From NCBI GenBank assembly GCA_033239525.1, contig BSYO01000003.1:28823540-28887539 (forward strand): DNA of 64,000 bases. Direction: 5' to 3'. The notes beneath the pieces were generated by a model that did no database searches, was not told where the DNA came from, and saw only the letters and a list, made by a program, of their open reading frames with translations. Positions 33,632-44,721 of the stretch are shown here, piece after piece. Position numbers and translations under genes: made by a program. The stretch is from Nepenthes gracilis (lineage: Eukaryota > Streptophyta > Magnoliopsida > Caryophyllales > Nepenthaceae). The first letter of the stretch is position 1. Every line of letters begins with the position of its first letter.

Positions 33632-33885
33632 AAAATAATCTATTTTTATCAACGGTCCAGTAAATTGACAGTGCCAAGCGACCCAACCACAGACATACAC
33701 TTATTATTATTATTATTACAAAATCATATATTTTCAACAATTGTCCCATTCATCGTCGACGCCAAATGATCCGCCCACACAGACATTAATTATTATTATT
33801 ATTATTATTACAAAATCATATATTTTCAATAATGGTCCAACATATGGACAGTGCCAAGCGACCCACCCACATAATCACACACACA

Positions 33886-33918
<33 letters not shown>

Positions 33919-34010
33919 TCCTATTTCAAAACCATCCATTTTCACCAATGGTCCAATACATCGACGGTGCCAATGGACCCGCCCACACACGCACATATAT
34001 TTATGCATTC
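32970..34010 (+). repeat. Minisatellite of about ten units with variable ATT tracts
   Basis: Each unit has a variable (ATT)n tract, then ACAAAATCATCTATTTTTAT, CAATGGTCCAATACAT, CGACGGTGCCAAGCGACCCA and CCCACACAC. Unit length is about 84-118 bp, mostly through the ATT number (3 to 11). Units near 33500-33700 are almost identical to each other. A last unit has AAT tracts (33890-33920). A single related unit stands at 59405-59480. Confidence 0.85.
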
Positions 34011-34741
34011 ACATTCAAATAAAATTAAAAATACTTTCTCCCTACCTATTTTTTCTTCACCAAAATTTCTTTATTCTCTCTACACTCTCGTTCTTGATCT
34101 TATAATATTTGAATGATCTAGTACTTTAGTAGATGTAGTACATTTGTTATGAATTTAATTTAATTTTTATCTATAATCCTATATAATTAATAATAAATTT
34201 CATAGAGATATTAAATATGACGTACTGCACACTAGTATTTTAGTAAACATAATTCATTTTTTTAAAATTTAATTATATTTTTCATCTATAATTTTATATA
34301 ATAATAATAAAATTTATAGATGTATTAAATGAGCCACATCGTTCGTAATATAACAAGACACAACTCAACCCACTATAAGTTGTGTTAAGTACAACTTATA
34401 ATGAATAATATTTAGTTGTATATAATACAATTCAATACCTTGGACCCTACCAAACAGTGGGATAAGCAACCTCCAGGCCATGCGCTGATGACACAATCAG
34501 ACCATTGAACGGTCACATGACAATTGGATGGGGGGAGCAGGGAGGGGGGAAAATCAAGGGGATCATTGCCCCCCAAATTAAAAATTTAAATTAAATTAAA
34601 AATATACATGTAAACCATCTCCCGCACAAATTCATACACACACTCTCCTTAACCTTTCTAGCCTTTTAAAATATAATAAGCATTATTAATGTGATACTTA
34701 TTAATATATATTTATATTATTTTTATTAATTTTTATCTATA
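34010..34741. other. AT-rich repeat flank left of element B
   Basis: Part of the dispersed repeat matched at 59480-60097. No gene. The TTTATG-proximal ATTTA at 34742-34746 is the target duplication of element B. Confidence 0.5.
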
Positions 34742-34746
34742 ATTTA

Positions 34747-35698
34747 TGATGGGTACGCTATTGATGGGTTGATCCAAGAATGATGAACGATCCAGATCCA
34801 CAACGGCCCATTTGCACTTGGGCAATCAACTCCCGACATTAACCAATCGAAAAACCAATGAGCCAAGAGAAGCTCAAGCGCAGGATGGACAACTTGCTTT
34901 CAAGACGGTCAACGATTTCGTTGACTGGAAGCATGACCAGTTGATCGTCTGTAGACCAGGACTCAAGTGGGCCAAGCCCAGGTTGGCCCACACATCCGTT
35001 CTCGACCAACAACGGTCTTCTTCCCTGATTTCGCGCCCTTCACATAAGAAAATTTTTATTGTAACGGTCATCAACAAATTCAACGCGCATCACTGAAGGA
35101 AGGCGCCAAAATCCTTTCCCCATCTATTAGAAAGCCAATCAGTTACAAAATAAAGAAGGAAAGCTATGAAATCAATGATCGTTATAGCCATAAAGGCTCC
35201 AAGCCAGAAAAGGCAACGATCTCAGTAGAGTGCGGGAATTAAGCCCTTCTACACAAGGAAGACAGCCCAACACAACGACTATAAAAGGCCACGGAGTTCT
35301 CACTCTAAGGCACGCTCTAGTTTACTAGCAAAAACGTTTTCTATTACTAAGCTCTCACGCTTCCATAACGCTCTCTCTCTCCGCTATTATATTTCCAGTG
35401 AACACAGTATCTAGAGTCTTTGCTCCTCACGAGCAACCCAAAGCCTCTTAGTTAACGAGAGTACTCCCATCACAAGCACTCTCTGGATTCTCATTGCTCC
35501 TCTTTAGTTACACCTTCTTAATTTGAAGGCTATTTACTAACTTGAGCGTCAAAGTATTTTCAGTGGGACAACCTCTCGCCATTATCTGACCTCTTGTTCG
35601 TAGTTGTAGTGTGTAGAGTCCAGACTCAATGGATGGAACCGGACTCAAACAGATGACTTGACCTGAATTTGGTCAAAGTTTGGATCCAGGACAAATCA
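34747..35698 (+). repeat. 5' LTR of element B
   Basis: TGATGGGTACGCTATTGATG to CAGGACAAATCA. Paired with 44722-45673. Confidence 0.92.
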
Positions 35699-35718
35699 TT
35701 GGCACCGTTTGTATGAAT
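35699..35718 (+). promoter_or_regulatory. Primer-binding site region of element B
   Basis: TTGGCACCGTTTGTATGAA after the LTR; compare TTGGCGCCATCTGTGAGAA in A. Confidence 0.55.
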
Positions 35719-35790
35719 CTTGCAAAAAGCCAACCAATATTCTCCACAATCTCTCTCAGTTTCACCCTCCAAACTAGTATCATTAGTCAA

Positions 35791-37200
35791 AATGGTGAAC
35801 ACCAAGGCACAGGCTAGCGAGCCTGCTAGAGATGTGACTTCACCTGACCAGGACCACGCTACTGGTAATATGGTTAACGGGGTGGTCAATGGGATGCTAG
35901 CATCCTTTTTTTTCAGAATTTGGCAGAGTACATGAGTAGTATGAATAGAATGCTCCAAATGCTCTGCGCCTGCTAGGAGAACGCACAGCAGGGGGCTTTG
36001 CTCCTAACGGTCTCTGATCCGACCTCCAAGAGAGGAGGCAAGAAGAAGAAGAAACCGGCCAAGAAGACTAAGAGGCCAGCCAATGCTCAAGCTCCGGAGA
36101 CCTCACACACCCAAAGCCATCTAAGACTTGAAGGACATTTAGACAGCAGGACTTCTGAGGAGAGTCCAGAATGGAGGAATCCCTGAAACTCTTGGGTGGA
36201 GACCAAGCATCAAGTTCAGGAGGGAGCCTCCAAGATTGTCAGATCCACTAGTGACAGTAGACGGCCGGCTACTCGCCACACTGGAGAAAGAATGAAATTA
36301 AGAACTTACATCAACTCCAAAAGATCTGGCAACGCCACCCAGACAGAGTCGAGGGTGGAGAAGATCTTGAACCGTATGTTCAAGGATGATGAACATGCCG
36401 TAGATCTTGATAGATCCCCCTTCACGACGGAGTTCTTGAACCATCTCATGTCGGCGAAGTTCAAGATACCAACTCTTGACTCTTACGATGGGAGTGTAGA
36501 TCTCATGGATTACCTCGATCATTTTTGTACCAATCTGAGTCTACAGGGGTTAGAGGACACAATGATGTGTTGCTACTTCCCTCTTACACTGAAGGAAGAC
36601 ACCAGCATCTGGTTCCATCGTCTCCCATCAGGTTTGATCTGGAGCTTTTGAGAGCTCATTGACCTCTTCTTAGCATAGTACGCTTCCTGTCATCGAAAAG
36701 AGAAGCAGTCATGATATCTCTCCCACATCAAGTAGAAGTAGGGAGAGAATCCAAGAAGATTCCAGGATCGCTTCGTGACGGAGGCCAGAAGAATTCCTAG
36801 GCTCACGGAATAGATGAAGCTTGTTAGTTTCATCTCTACCTTAATGTATGGGGACTTCTTTAGTCACCTGGCATATAAGAATCCGCAGACCTTCCGGGAG
36901 GCAGAATCTATCACCAAGATCTACGCAGCAACCGAAGAGGCTAACAAGGGTAAGCGTCCCAAAAGTACCGAACAGCCTTGCTCTTTTCCAACTGAGGGAA
37001 AGAGAAAGTACAACAGCGGTAATCACTCCGCAAGAAGCAGCACAGGACTGGAGCACCAAAACGAAAGGATTACAGGAGGATCAACCTGACGCCCCTAACC
37101 GACATGTGCTCCAACCTCCTTATGCAAATTCGTGGAGTGAAGTTTCTTAAATGACTAAAACCACTTAAGAAAGAGGAGGGAGGAAATCCAGCCAAGTACT
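35791..37200 (+). pseudogene. Gag of element B, interrupted
   Basis: Starts MVNTKAQASEPARDVTSPDQ at 35791, the usual kind of Tat Gag start. A lysine-rich run (GGKKKKKPAKKTKRPA, near 36025-36090) precedes the capsid-like core at 36360-36640 (FKIPTLDSYDGSVDLMDYLD, CYFPLTLKEDTSIWFHRLPS). REAESITKIYAATEEANKGK follows at about 36900. A degenerate zinc-finger stretch (YYDFRQSPRHSLEDCK) follows near 37200. The frame breaks at about 35935, 36650 and 36720-36780. Confidence 0.85.
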
Positions 37201-37564
37201 ATGATTTTCGTCAATCTCCCAGACACTCCTTGGAAGACTGCAAGACGTTTTAGCGGGAGATCGAGGAGCTCATCTAGAAGGGCCACCACACCAAGTTCGT
37301 TAGAAACCATGGACAAAACCCTAGTACCTCAAGCAGGGAACGACCAGAGACTTTCCAACCCCAAAATCAGGTCGCGGTCGGAGTGGTCAACATGGTCACA
37401 ACCGAACCAGCTAAGACCCCAGCAGATTGTAAGGAGCAGCAGATTAAGCAGAAGAAGTAGCACACAGAAGACAACGTCATTAGCTTTAGTAATGATGACC
37501 TGAGCCATGTAATCTCCCCCCATGCAGATCCCCTTGTTGAATCTACACTCATTTCGGACGGTAA

Positions 37565-38015
37565 CGTTGACTACCACCTGAAAATAGTCTTTATTGATAA
37601 TGAAAGTTTTAGAGACTTACTTTTCTTGATATCTGCTTTAAGCTTGGTTTAAAAAAGAGTTAATTGAAACCTACCGAAGGCCCGCTCTATGACCTTGACA
37701 ACAAACTAGTAGTCGTCCAAGGAACGATCCAATTGGAGGTCACCCTGGGCACGTACCCAAGAACGGCGAGTCGAACACTCACCTTCTTGATCATTGGCAT
37801 GCCTTCCATATACAACGCTATATTAGGCCGGTCATGCCTAACAGCGTTCAGAGTCGTCACTTCAATGTTGCATCTCAATATGAAGTTCCTAATAGTCTGC
37901 GGTATTGGGGAAGTGATGGGCAATCAAATCATTGGACGGACATATTACATGTCCCAAATAGCTCCAAGTGGCAGGCAAAGGCATCAGGAGAACTTGACTA
38001 TCGAGATGAAATAAC
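37565..38015 (+). pseudogene. Retropepsin-like protease of element B
   Basis: Reads FIDNESFRDLLF at the active site, with Glu in place of the Gly of Asp-Asn-Gly-Ser, as in A. The rest is fairly complete: GPLYDLDNKLVVVQGTIQLE, FLIIGMPSIYNAILGRSCLT and AFRVVTSMLHLNMKF. One frame break near 37650. Confidence 0.75.
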
Positions 38016-38214
38016 CCTCAACAGCAGGCGTAGTCTGGTGAGACAACTGATCTAATTCCACTGAATCCGAAAAACACGGAAAGGTGCGTACATATTAGGT
38101 CTCACTCATTGGGATACTGTGCGACGAGCTAATAGCATTCTTATGATAGAATGCTAACGTCTTCGCATGGACTTCCGTTGACATGCTTGGAATTCGGCTG
38201 GAATAATGGTCCAT

Positions 38215-38960
38215 AAGTTGGGCCTCGATCCCAACTGAAATCTCATCCAGTAGAAGTGGAGAAACCACTCCGTAGAGAAACTCATCGCCTTCCGGGAGGA
38301 GGTGGAAAAGCTGTTAGACGCCGGCTTCATCAGATAAGTCCAATACCCAGATTGGCTCTCCAACGTCGTCTTGGTAAAGAAAAGCGATGGGAAATGGAGA
38401 ATGTGTATCAACTTCTCCAACGTTAACAAAGCCTGCCTGAAAGATGACTTTCCTTTATGCAGGATTGACCTGTTGGTAGACTCGACATCTGGGCATGAGC
38501 TACTGAGCTTCATGGAAGTATACTCAGGCTACAACCAGATTCGAATAAGCCTAGAGGATGAGAAGCACACATCATTCATGACGAACCAAGGTACCTACTG
38601 TTATAAGGTCATACCTTTTGGTTTAAATAACGCGGGTGCCACTTATCAAAGGCTCGTGAATAAGATGTTCAAGAAGCAGATTCACCGCAATATGGAGGTG
38701 TACGTCGACAACATGCTCGTCAAAAGTAGGACCACCAGCGACCATATTCATGATCTGACTGAATCCTTCGAGGTACTCCACTCACACTAGATGAAGTTAA
38801 ATCCTTCAAAGTATGTCTTCGAAGTGTCCTCAGGGATGTTCTTGGGTTTCATCGTCTCTCAACGAGGGATCGAGGAAAACCCGAAGAAGATCAAGGCCCT
38901 CACGAACATTACTCCACCACTGAGTGTCAAAGCTACCCAGAGGCTAACCAGATGACTAGC
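38215..38960 (+). pseudogene. Reverse transcriptase of element B
   Basis: The longest open part is 38371-38790 (139 codons). Motifs: VEKLLDAGFIR, DWLSNVVLVKKSDGKWRMCI, FSNVNKACLKDDFPLCRIDL, FMEVYSGYNQIRISL (catalytic Asp of FMDAYSGYNQI replaced by Glu), TYCYKVIPFGLNNAGATYQR, and YVDNMLVKS (YxDD box with the last Asp changed to Asn). Two of the three catalytic acids are therefore altered and the enzyme would be dead. Confidence 0.9.
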
Positions 38961-38964
38961 AACC

Positions 38965-39380
38965 TTGACTCGCTTCTTGGCCAAGTCGTTGGACAAGTAC
39001 CAGCCTTTCTTCAAGGCTCTGAGGGGGACAAAAGCAAGCGGATTCCGGTGGACTACAAAATACCAGGTAGCCTTCGACAAATTGAAGCAGTACTTGACCA
39101 GTCTGCCGTTGCTGGCATCACCCAAGGACGGAGAAGAGTTGTACCTTTACTTGGCAGTATTAGAGATGGCTCTCAACTTTGTCCTCAAATGCCAAGATTT
39201 CGACTCTCAATGGCTGGTCTACTATGTGAGCAAGACATTGGTAGGCGCAGAGACGCGCTACCCACGCACAGAGAAGTTAGCCTTGGCACTTGTCTTCTCC
39301 ACCCAAAAACTGAAACCTTACTTCCAGGCTCATTGCGCAGCCGTTTTGACCGACCAGCCACTAAAAAGTATTATCTAGAA
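38965..39380 (+). pseudogene. RNase H (RT-connected) of element B
   Basis: Open over 137 codons: SLDKYQPFFKALRGTKASGF, WTTKYQVAFDKLKQYLTSLP, ELYLYLAVLEMALNFVL, TRYPRTEKLALALVFSTQKL and AAVLTDQPLK. Confidence 0.85.
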
Positions 39381-39549
39381 GCTCAACATTTTTGGGACAA
39401 TTGGTAAACTGGGCTATCGAATTGGAAGAGTTTGACATTAAATTCTTGATCCGACTTGCCATCAAAGGGCAGGTTCTGGCCGACTTTATTATCGAGGCCA
39501 CGACACCAATCTCTAATGAAGAGCCCACTGATGACGTGGAATAGTATGA

Positions 39550-39930
39550 AAAAAAGTTAGAATGGGTCCTCAACGTAGACGGATCATCTACGGACTCAAG
39601 CAATGGTGCCAGAGTGGTCCTAAGGACCCTGATGGGTTTGAGGTGAAGTACTCCCTTAGACTCAACTTCTCGGCCACCAACAACGTTGCCAAATATGAAA
39701 CCCTATTATTTGAGTTAAGATTAGCCAAAGAGTGCTCAACTAGGCGACTAACCATCTATAGTGACTCTAAATTGATCGCTAATTAGGTAAATGGGAGCTT
39801 TGAGATTTGATAAGCAAGACTTGGTCCACGTCCCCAGAACTGAAAGCTGAAAGGCAAACCAACTTGTCAGAGCAGCGGCTGCCGAAAATCGAGAGCAGTA
39901 CTCGAAGGACCTACAAGAAGTCCTGAGCAC
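39550..39930 (+). pseudogene. Archaeal-like RNase H of element B, with internal deletion
   Basis: Blocks: WVLNVDGSSTDSS, FEVKYSLRLNFSATNNVAKY, FELRLAKECSTRRLTIYSDS and DLVHVPRTES. Compared with A, about 55-60 bp after VNGSFE is missing (A has EACNPHLAKYMVKAKDAIRR there). Confidence 0.75.
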
Positions 39931-41212
39931 TCCCAGCACTGAGGAACCAAAAGCGATGCAAATCTCTGACACAAAAAGTTGGATGATACCTTATTAGAAA
40001 TACATGATGGACAGAGTACTACCAGATAATGCGGACGAAGCCAAGCGGATCAAGAAGATGGTCGGCTGGTACGCCATAATTGATGGGCAGCTATACCATT
40101 TTGGTTACTTGACTCCGTATCTTCGGTGCCTTATTCCTGAGAAGCTCGACTATGCCTTGATCGAAATCCACCTTGGGATATGCGGATCGCACATTGGAGG
40201 TACAAACCTAGCGTTCAAGATCATGCGCCAGGGATATTACTAGCCGATAATGAAGGACGCCATAGAATTCATGAAGAAATGTAAGAATTGCCAACTTCAT
40301 GGCAATCTTCGCCACCAGCCACCCATTGAGTTGAGATATTTTCAAGATCCTTGGCCTTTCACGCAATAGAGGATCGATATTCTCGGTCAATTTTCCATTG
40401 TGACAGGGCAAAAGGAAATTCATCATCGCAGGTATCGACTACTTTACCAAGTTGGTTGAAGCTGCTCCGCTGGCCAAGATCACCGAATATAACACTCTAG
40501 AATTCATCCGCAAGAGCATAGCCAGCAGATTTAGCATCCCCGAGGTCATCGTGACCAACAATAGGACCCAATTCACAAGGAAATGCTTTACTAAGTATTG
40601 CACCAACTTAGGCATTAGGTTGGTCTACACTTCGGTGGCATACCTACAAGCAAATGGATAGGTGGAGGTCACAAACCGTACGCTACTCCACGGTCTGAAG
40701 ACCAAGCTGGATGACGCAAAGGGCTCCTGGGTCAATGAGCTACCCTCCGTCCTATGGTCTTATCAGATGACCTCAAAGGAATCAACTCGCGAGACGCCAT
40801 TCAGTCTCTACTACAGGACTGAAGCAGTGATTCCATTTGATATTGGTTTTCTAAATCTTAGGGTTGAAGCTTTCAACCCTCAAGGTAACTCTCAGAAAAT
40901 TAGGAAACACCTAAACTTGTTGGAGGAAGCCTATGATGCTGCCAGAATGTGGACAGCAGTCTACAAATAACGAATCGTCCGCTATTACAATAAAAAGGTA
41001 AAAGCACGGCAATTTAAAATTGGGGACTTGGTCTTACGAAATATCGAGGTTATAGGCAAGACAGCCAACTGGAATAAACTCTCCCTAAATTGGGAGGGGC
41101 TCTTCCTAGTCTTAGCCATTTTGTGAAATAGAGCCTACAAACTTCGAACCCAGAATGACAAGTTGGTTCCTCGGACGTGGAACACAATCCAGCTCAAGCG
41201 CTACTTTCAGTA
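39930..41212 (+). pseudogene. Integrase of element B
   Basis: Zinc-binding part HLGICGSHIGG...MKKCKNCQLHGNL with the CxxC kept. Core: ILGQFSIVTG, IDYFTKLVEAAPLAKITEYN, SIASRFSIPEVIVTNNRTQF (second catalytic Asp replaced by Asn), ANG-stop-VEVTNRTLLHGLKTKL with the Glu kept, then VNELPSVLWSYQMTSKESTR, ETPFSLYYRTEAVIPFDIGF. C-terminal part ARQFKIGDLVLRN and NRAYKLRTQNDKLVPRTWNT. Ends at the stop near 41212. Confidence 0.87.
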
Positions 41213-41394
41213 AGGGCATAGGTATGTCGTACATGTGTATGCTTATAAATGTACGCAACGTCCTTAATAAATAAAAGAAAATATTTTTCTATTGTACTGT
41301 ACTGTCTATTTTTTCCTTTTCTGTTCCATATGCAAGTGTGCGTGTTTGCATGATTACATAAGTGACCTAAACTGCCCCTAAGTAGGGAGAATTT

Positions 41395-41615
41395 TCACCT
41401 GCTCATAACCAAACCCTGGTCATCTGGGCAACCCATAAGCGCTTGTAACCAAATCTTGGTCATCCAGGAGGCCCATAAGCAGTCGTAACTAAACCGTGAT
41501 CATCTAAACGGCCCATAAGCGGTCGAATTAAACCCTAATCATTCAGGTGGCCCATTGGCGGTCGAACTAAACCTTGGTCATCCAAGTGGCCCGTATGCGA
41601 TCAAAATCTTAGGAG
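41395..41615 (+). repeat. 43-bp tandem repeats downstream of integrase, element B
   Basis: About five units, e.g. AACCAAACCCTGGTCATCTG then GGCAACCCATAAGCG. Same position as in element A. Confidence 0.85.
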
Positions 41616-42099
41616 ACTTAAATAGCACACATAAAAACCTTCTTTACATGGAGATAGCGTGATCAGTTAACGACGGTTGACAGGAGTGAAGCACTACGTC
41701 CAAAGTTGGCCACCCAAGTTCACACCTAGGCAGCGTCACCAACCTCTACTCACGTATGAGTATGGAACAAGTTTGACACGACATCAGGGTTCACTTCAAT
41801 GTCTTCTCCAGGACTTAAATCCATCAAAAAGCGCCCTACACGCCTTAAGCATGGCGGAAGGCCAACTTGAGTGTAAAACGCCAAATCAGCAAGTTGACAT
41901 AACGACAAATAACTTAAAAATGATGGCAAAGGAGAAGACACACGACATCAATAAAATAATCATTTTATTGATTATGTCAGAATATTTGCAGATAGATATA
42001 AAAAATGTAGGGATACAAAAATCTACGGTGGAGTGGAGCCCCTAGAAGGAGGCAGCGATGGCACCTGACCACTCTAGGACAACACTACGAGGCTCTCAT

Positions 42100-43931
42100 A
42101 ACACTGGATAGAACAGTTTGCTCAATCAAAAACATCAACTGAAAAACTATGATCAACCAGCCGTGTAATGCGCTGGTAGAGGTGGACGCCTTCCAATAAC
42201 CGTGCCCACATTATCTCAAAAACCTCACGAGAATGTATACGAGTGGTTAGCTCATTCTCCAGAGATGCGATCTGTCCCGAGAGTTGGTCAACGCGCCTTG
42301 CTACCTAATCGGTATCCTCTCTCCACTTGGCGTTCTCCTCTTTTAGTTTGGCATTCTCCTCCTCCAAACTCGATAACATGATTTGAAGAGTAGCCGTGTC
42401 CTCCTGGTGCTCTACCTTAAGCAACTCCACTTTCTCCTCGAACCAGATGATCTCTCTTTCATGGTCAGAGATCACTAGGTCCCTCTGGGGCAATCCTTTG
42501 CCAACTGCTCCAGTTATTTTATCCTCCTACAAAAGCCAAAAATGCTAAGTGACAAGTAACGGAGAAAGAAAAGAGAAGAAAGAGTTCAAAGGTTTACCTG
42601 CCAGATCCTACGCAGTGGCCTCACTGGCCTGCTACGAGACCTCTGTCATGGCGGCGAAGGGCTGGAAATAGTAATATTCTGGGTAGGCTCAGCAGAGGCC
42701 TTCGCCGCAAGCTCCTCCGGCAACTCCTCAATATGGCTAGCCGTCTCAACAGGCTTTCCTACGGCGAGCTCCTCCATCAGCTCAATACTGATTCCAACAA
42801 CCTCTAAGGACTCTCCGACAGTTGGCACCTCATGGAGCTCTCCGGCAGCAGGCTCCTCATGCTTCACAGCCAGCACCTCAGGTTGCTTAATAGCTTGCAC
42901 TACTGGAAGCTCTGTAGGCAACTCCAACTCCACAGCCAAGTGCTTCACCTGCGATAGAGCAAGAACGTCACTACCCACAATAGAGCCCAGTCTAGCACTA
43001 AATGCCTCCACAGCAGTCTCGACGCCGTCTACACCGGAGCTGTCTTTGACTCTAGTGAACTGGCTAGCCAAAACATACTCTACCTCCATGGAAGAAGAAG
43101 AAGAAGACATGACCATTGCCACCTACTTCTACCTTGGACTCCTCAAAGTCTCCTGACTGGGAGGCACGCTGGCAGGCTCTATGATGAGGGCACTAGCCTT
43201 CCTCTTGCGGGAAGGCACCCTCATCTTCTGGACTGGAGAAGGCGATCCCCATTGTGCCCTCTTGGTTTCAGCATGGGAAACCAGATGGTCTCCCCAAAAC
43301 TCAGAGAGATGGTCCTCCACTAATTTAAAGAGTGGCTCGATGATAGAAGTCTCCTCGTCTGTGGGCATCCTGGTGTAAATATCGGGCACCCTACCCCAAT
43401 CCTTGGCCAAGGGCCAAGACTCGTCCACGTGAACATAGAAAAATCGATTCTTCCAGTTTTTCAAAGAATTGTATATGGCGCTACTGATCAGAAGCCCTTG
43501 TAGGGATAGGGAAATCCACTCTCTGCCCTGATTGAACTTAAGAGCATGCGCAGGTATCGCACAACATTGGCATGAAATTGTGTGATGGGGACCTGAAGAG
43601 CCGTAAAAATGTCTTGCAGCTTCTCAGAAACTGTTAGACGTAATCCACTCTTCAAGTGGGCCTCATATTTGGTAATACAGCCCTCAGGAGAAGAGTACAT
43701 CCTATCTTTCTTGTTGGGAAGCCTGAAGACGATCTCCTTTGGGATATTATACTCAACATATAACTCCTTCACATCGTTGGCTTTGAGTACTGAAGCTATC
43801 TGGGTTACAGAGGAAGTTATGAAAATGAAGAATGAAGATAGCAGAACACTTAGAAAATTTTTAGGAAGGAAAGTAGAAGAAAAGCGTGGAAAGTTTGAAA
43901 AAAAAAAGACAGACGGCGTACTTAAAAGCAT
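42100..43931 (-). pseudogene. Antisense ORF of element B: Transposase_28-like domain, acidic linker, coiled coil; one intron
   Basis: The most complete copy. 43931-43488: hydrophobic start, then AYNIP-type region VKELYVEYNIPKEIVFRLPN, YEAHLKSGLRLTVSEKLQDI and HANVVRYLRMLLSS. 43464-43129: NWKNRFFYVHVDESWPLAKD, PDIYTRMPTDEETSIIEPLF, basic MRVPSRKRKASALII. 43122-42646: Ser tract MVMSSSSSS, then acidic Glu/Val/Pro repeats. A GT-AG intron of 71 bp (42597-42527) joins RRIWQ to EDKITGAVGKGLPQRDLVIS in phase. The coiled coil reads SSLEEENAKLKEENAKWRED. In-frame stops lie near 43125 and 42640, a frame change near 43480. Role unknown; elements of the Tat lineage are known to carry such antisense ORFs. 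Confidence 0.7.
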
Positions 43932-43939
43932 GTGAACAC

Positions 43940-44129
43940 AAGGTGAGGAGAATCGTCATGTAAACGTGCACCCATCATTGTGGACACGTGTCGCTCCTGG
44001 AGATGATGCAGTCGAATTAGATCATCTGGCACATCAATTACTGGGATTGTAAATTCATTGCATGTAGACACGTGGCCAACGTTTTGACTGACAATCCAAC
44101 GACATAATGGTGCATCATTTCAACTCTCA
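43940..44129. other. Spacer upstream of the antisense ORF of B
   Basis: No gene; candidate promoter region for the minus-strand ORF. Confidence 0.3.
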
Positions 44130-44575
44130 TCAATTCTCCGTATTTTGGTTTACACTGTCAATGAATTCGGTCAATAGCCATTTCTCCGAATTTTGACCTA
44201 GACGGTCAATGAATCCAATCAATACTTTCTCTCCACAAGTTCTCCGGATTTTAGCCTAAACAGTCAACGAATTCGGTCAACACTTTCCTCAGAAGTTTTG
44301 TGAATTTTGGCCGAGATGGTCAATGAATTCAGTCTATGCTCCCTTCAGAAGTTCTCCGAATTTTGGCTTAGACGGTCAATGAACCCAGTCAACACTTCTT
44401 CTCTGCTAGTTTTCAAGATTTTGGCCTAAATGGTCAACGAATCCAGTTAACACTTCCCTCAAAGGTTCTCTGAATTTTAGCCAAGATAGTCAACGAATCC
44501 GGTCTACGCTCCCTTTAGAAGTTCTCCAGATTTTAGCCTAGATGGTCAACGATCCTCTCCACCAGTTTTCTAGAT
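44130..44575 (+). repeat. Tandem GGTCAA (W-box core) array of element B, about 8 units
   Basis: Units of about 52-60 bp: GACGGTCAATGAATYCGGTCAA-like core followed by CTTCAGAAGTTCTCCGAATT and TTGGCCTAG. Confidence 0.85.
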
Positions 44576-44708
44576 CTTGACTTTACAGTCAGCAACTGCA
44601 AGTGATGCGATCAACAGACCAAAAGTAATCGCTAGATTTCTCACCAGGTCACCTCAGCCACTCGCAATCTATCTTGGACATGGTAGAGGCTGGAATCTCG
44701 GACCATCA

Positions 44709-44721
44709 GCATGGGGGCTAA
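44709..44721 (+). other. Polypurine tract of element B
   Basis: GCATGGGGGCTAA directly before the 3' LTR. Confidence 0.7.

Larger units (their letters stand above)
29500..34746 (+). repeat. Dispersed repeat, copy 1 (interrupted by element F and ending at element B)
   Basis: 29500-29941 and about 33900-34746 match 59260-60097 piece by piece: ACAAAACATAAATGCCAT, the block TATAATCACCTGCTCATATT-ATGAGACAACG, the ATT tract, a CTCTCCCT...CTCTA...TCTCGTTCTTGAT block, and GGGATAAGC...CCATTGAACGGTCA. In this copy about 4 kb (fragment F and a minisatellite) sits between the halves. Nature of the repeat unknown; no coding capacity seen. Confidence 0.6.

Noticed and set aside
32917..34116. Poly-Tyr, poly-Ile and poly-Asn frames; also a CRISPR-like look of regularly spaced units
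   Set aside because: They are ATT microsatellites within a plant minisatellite; units are repeats throughout, without unique spacers.
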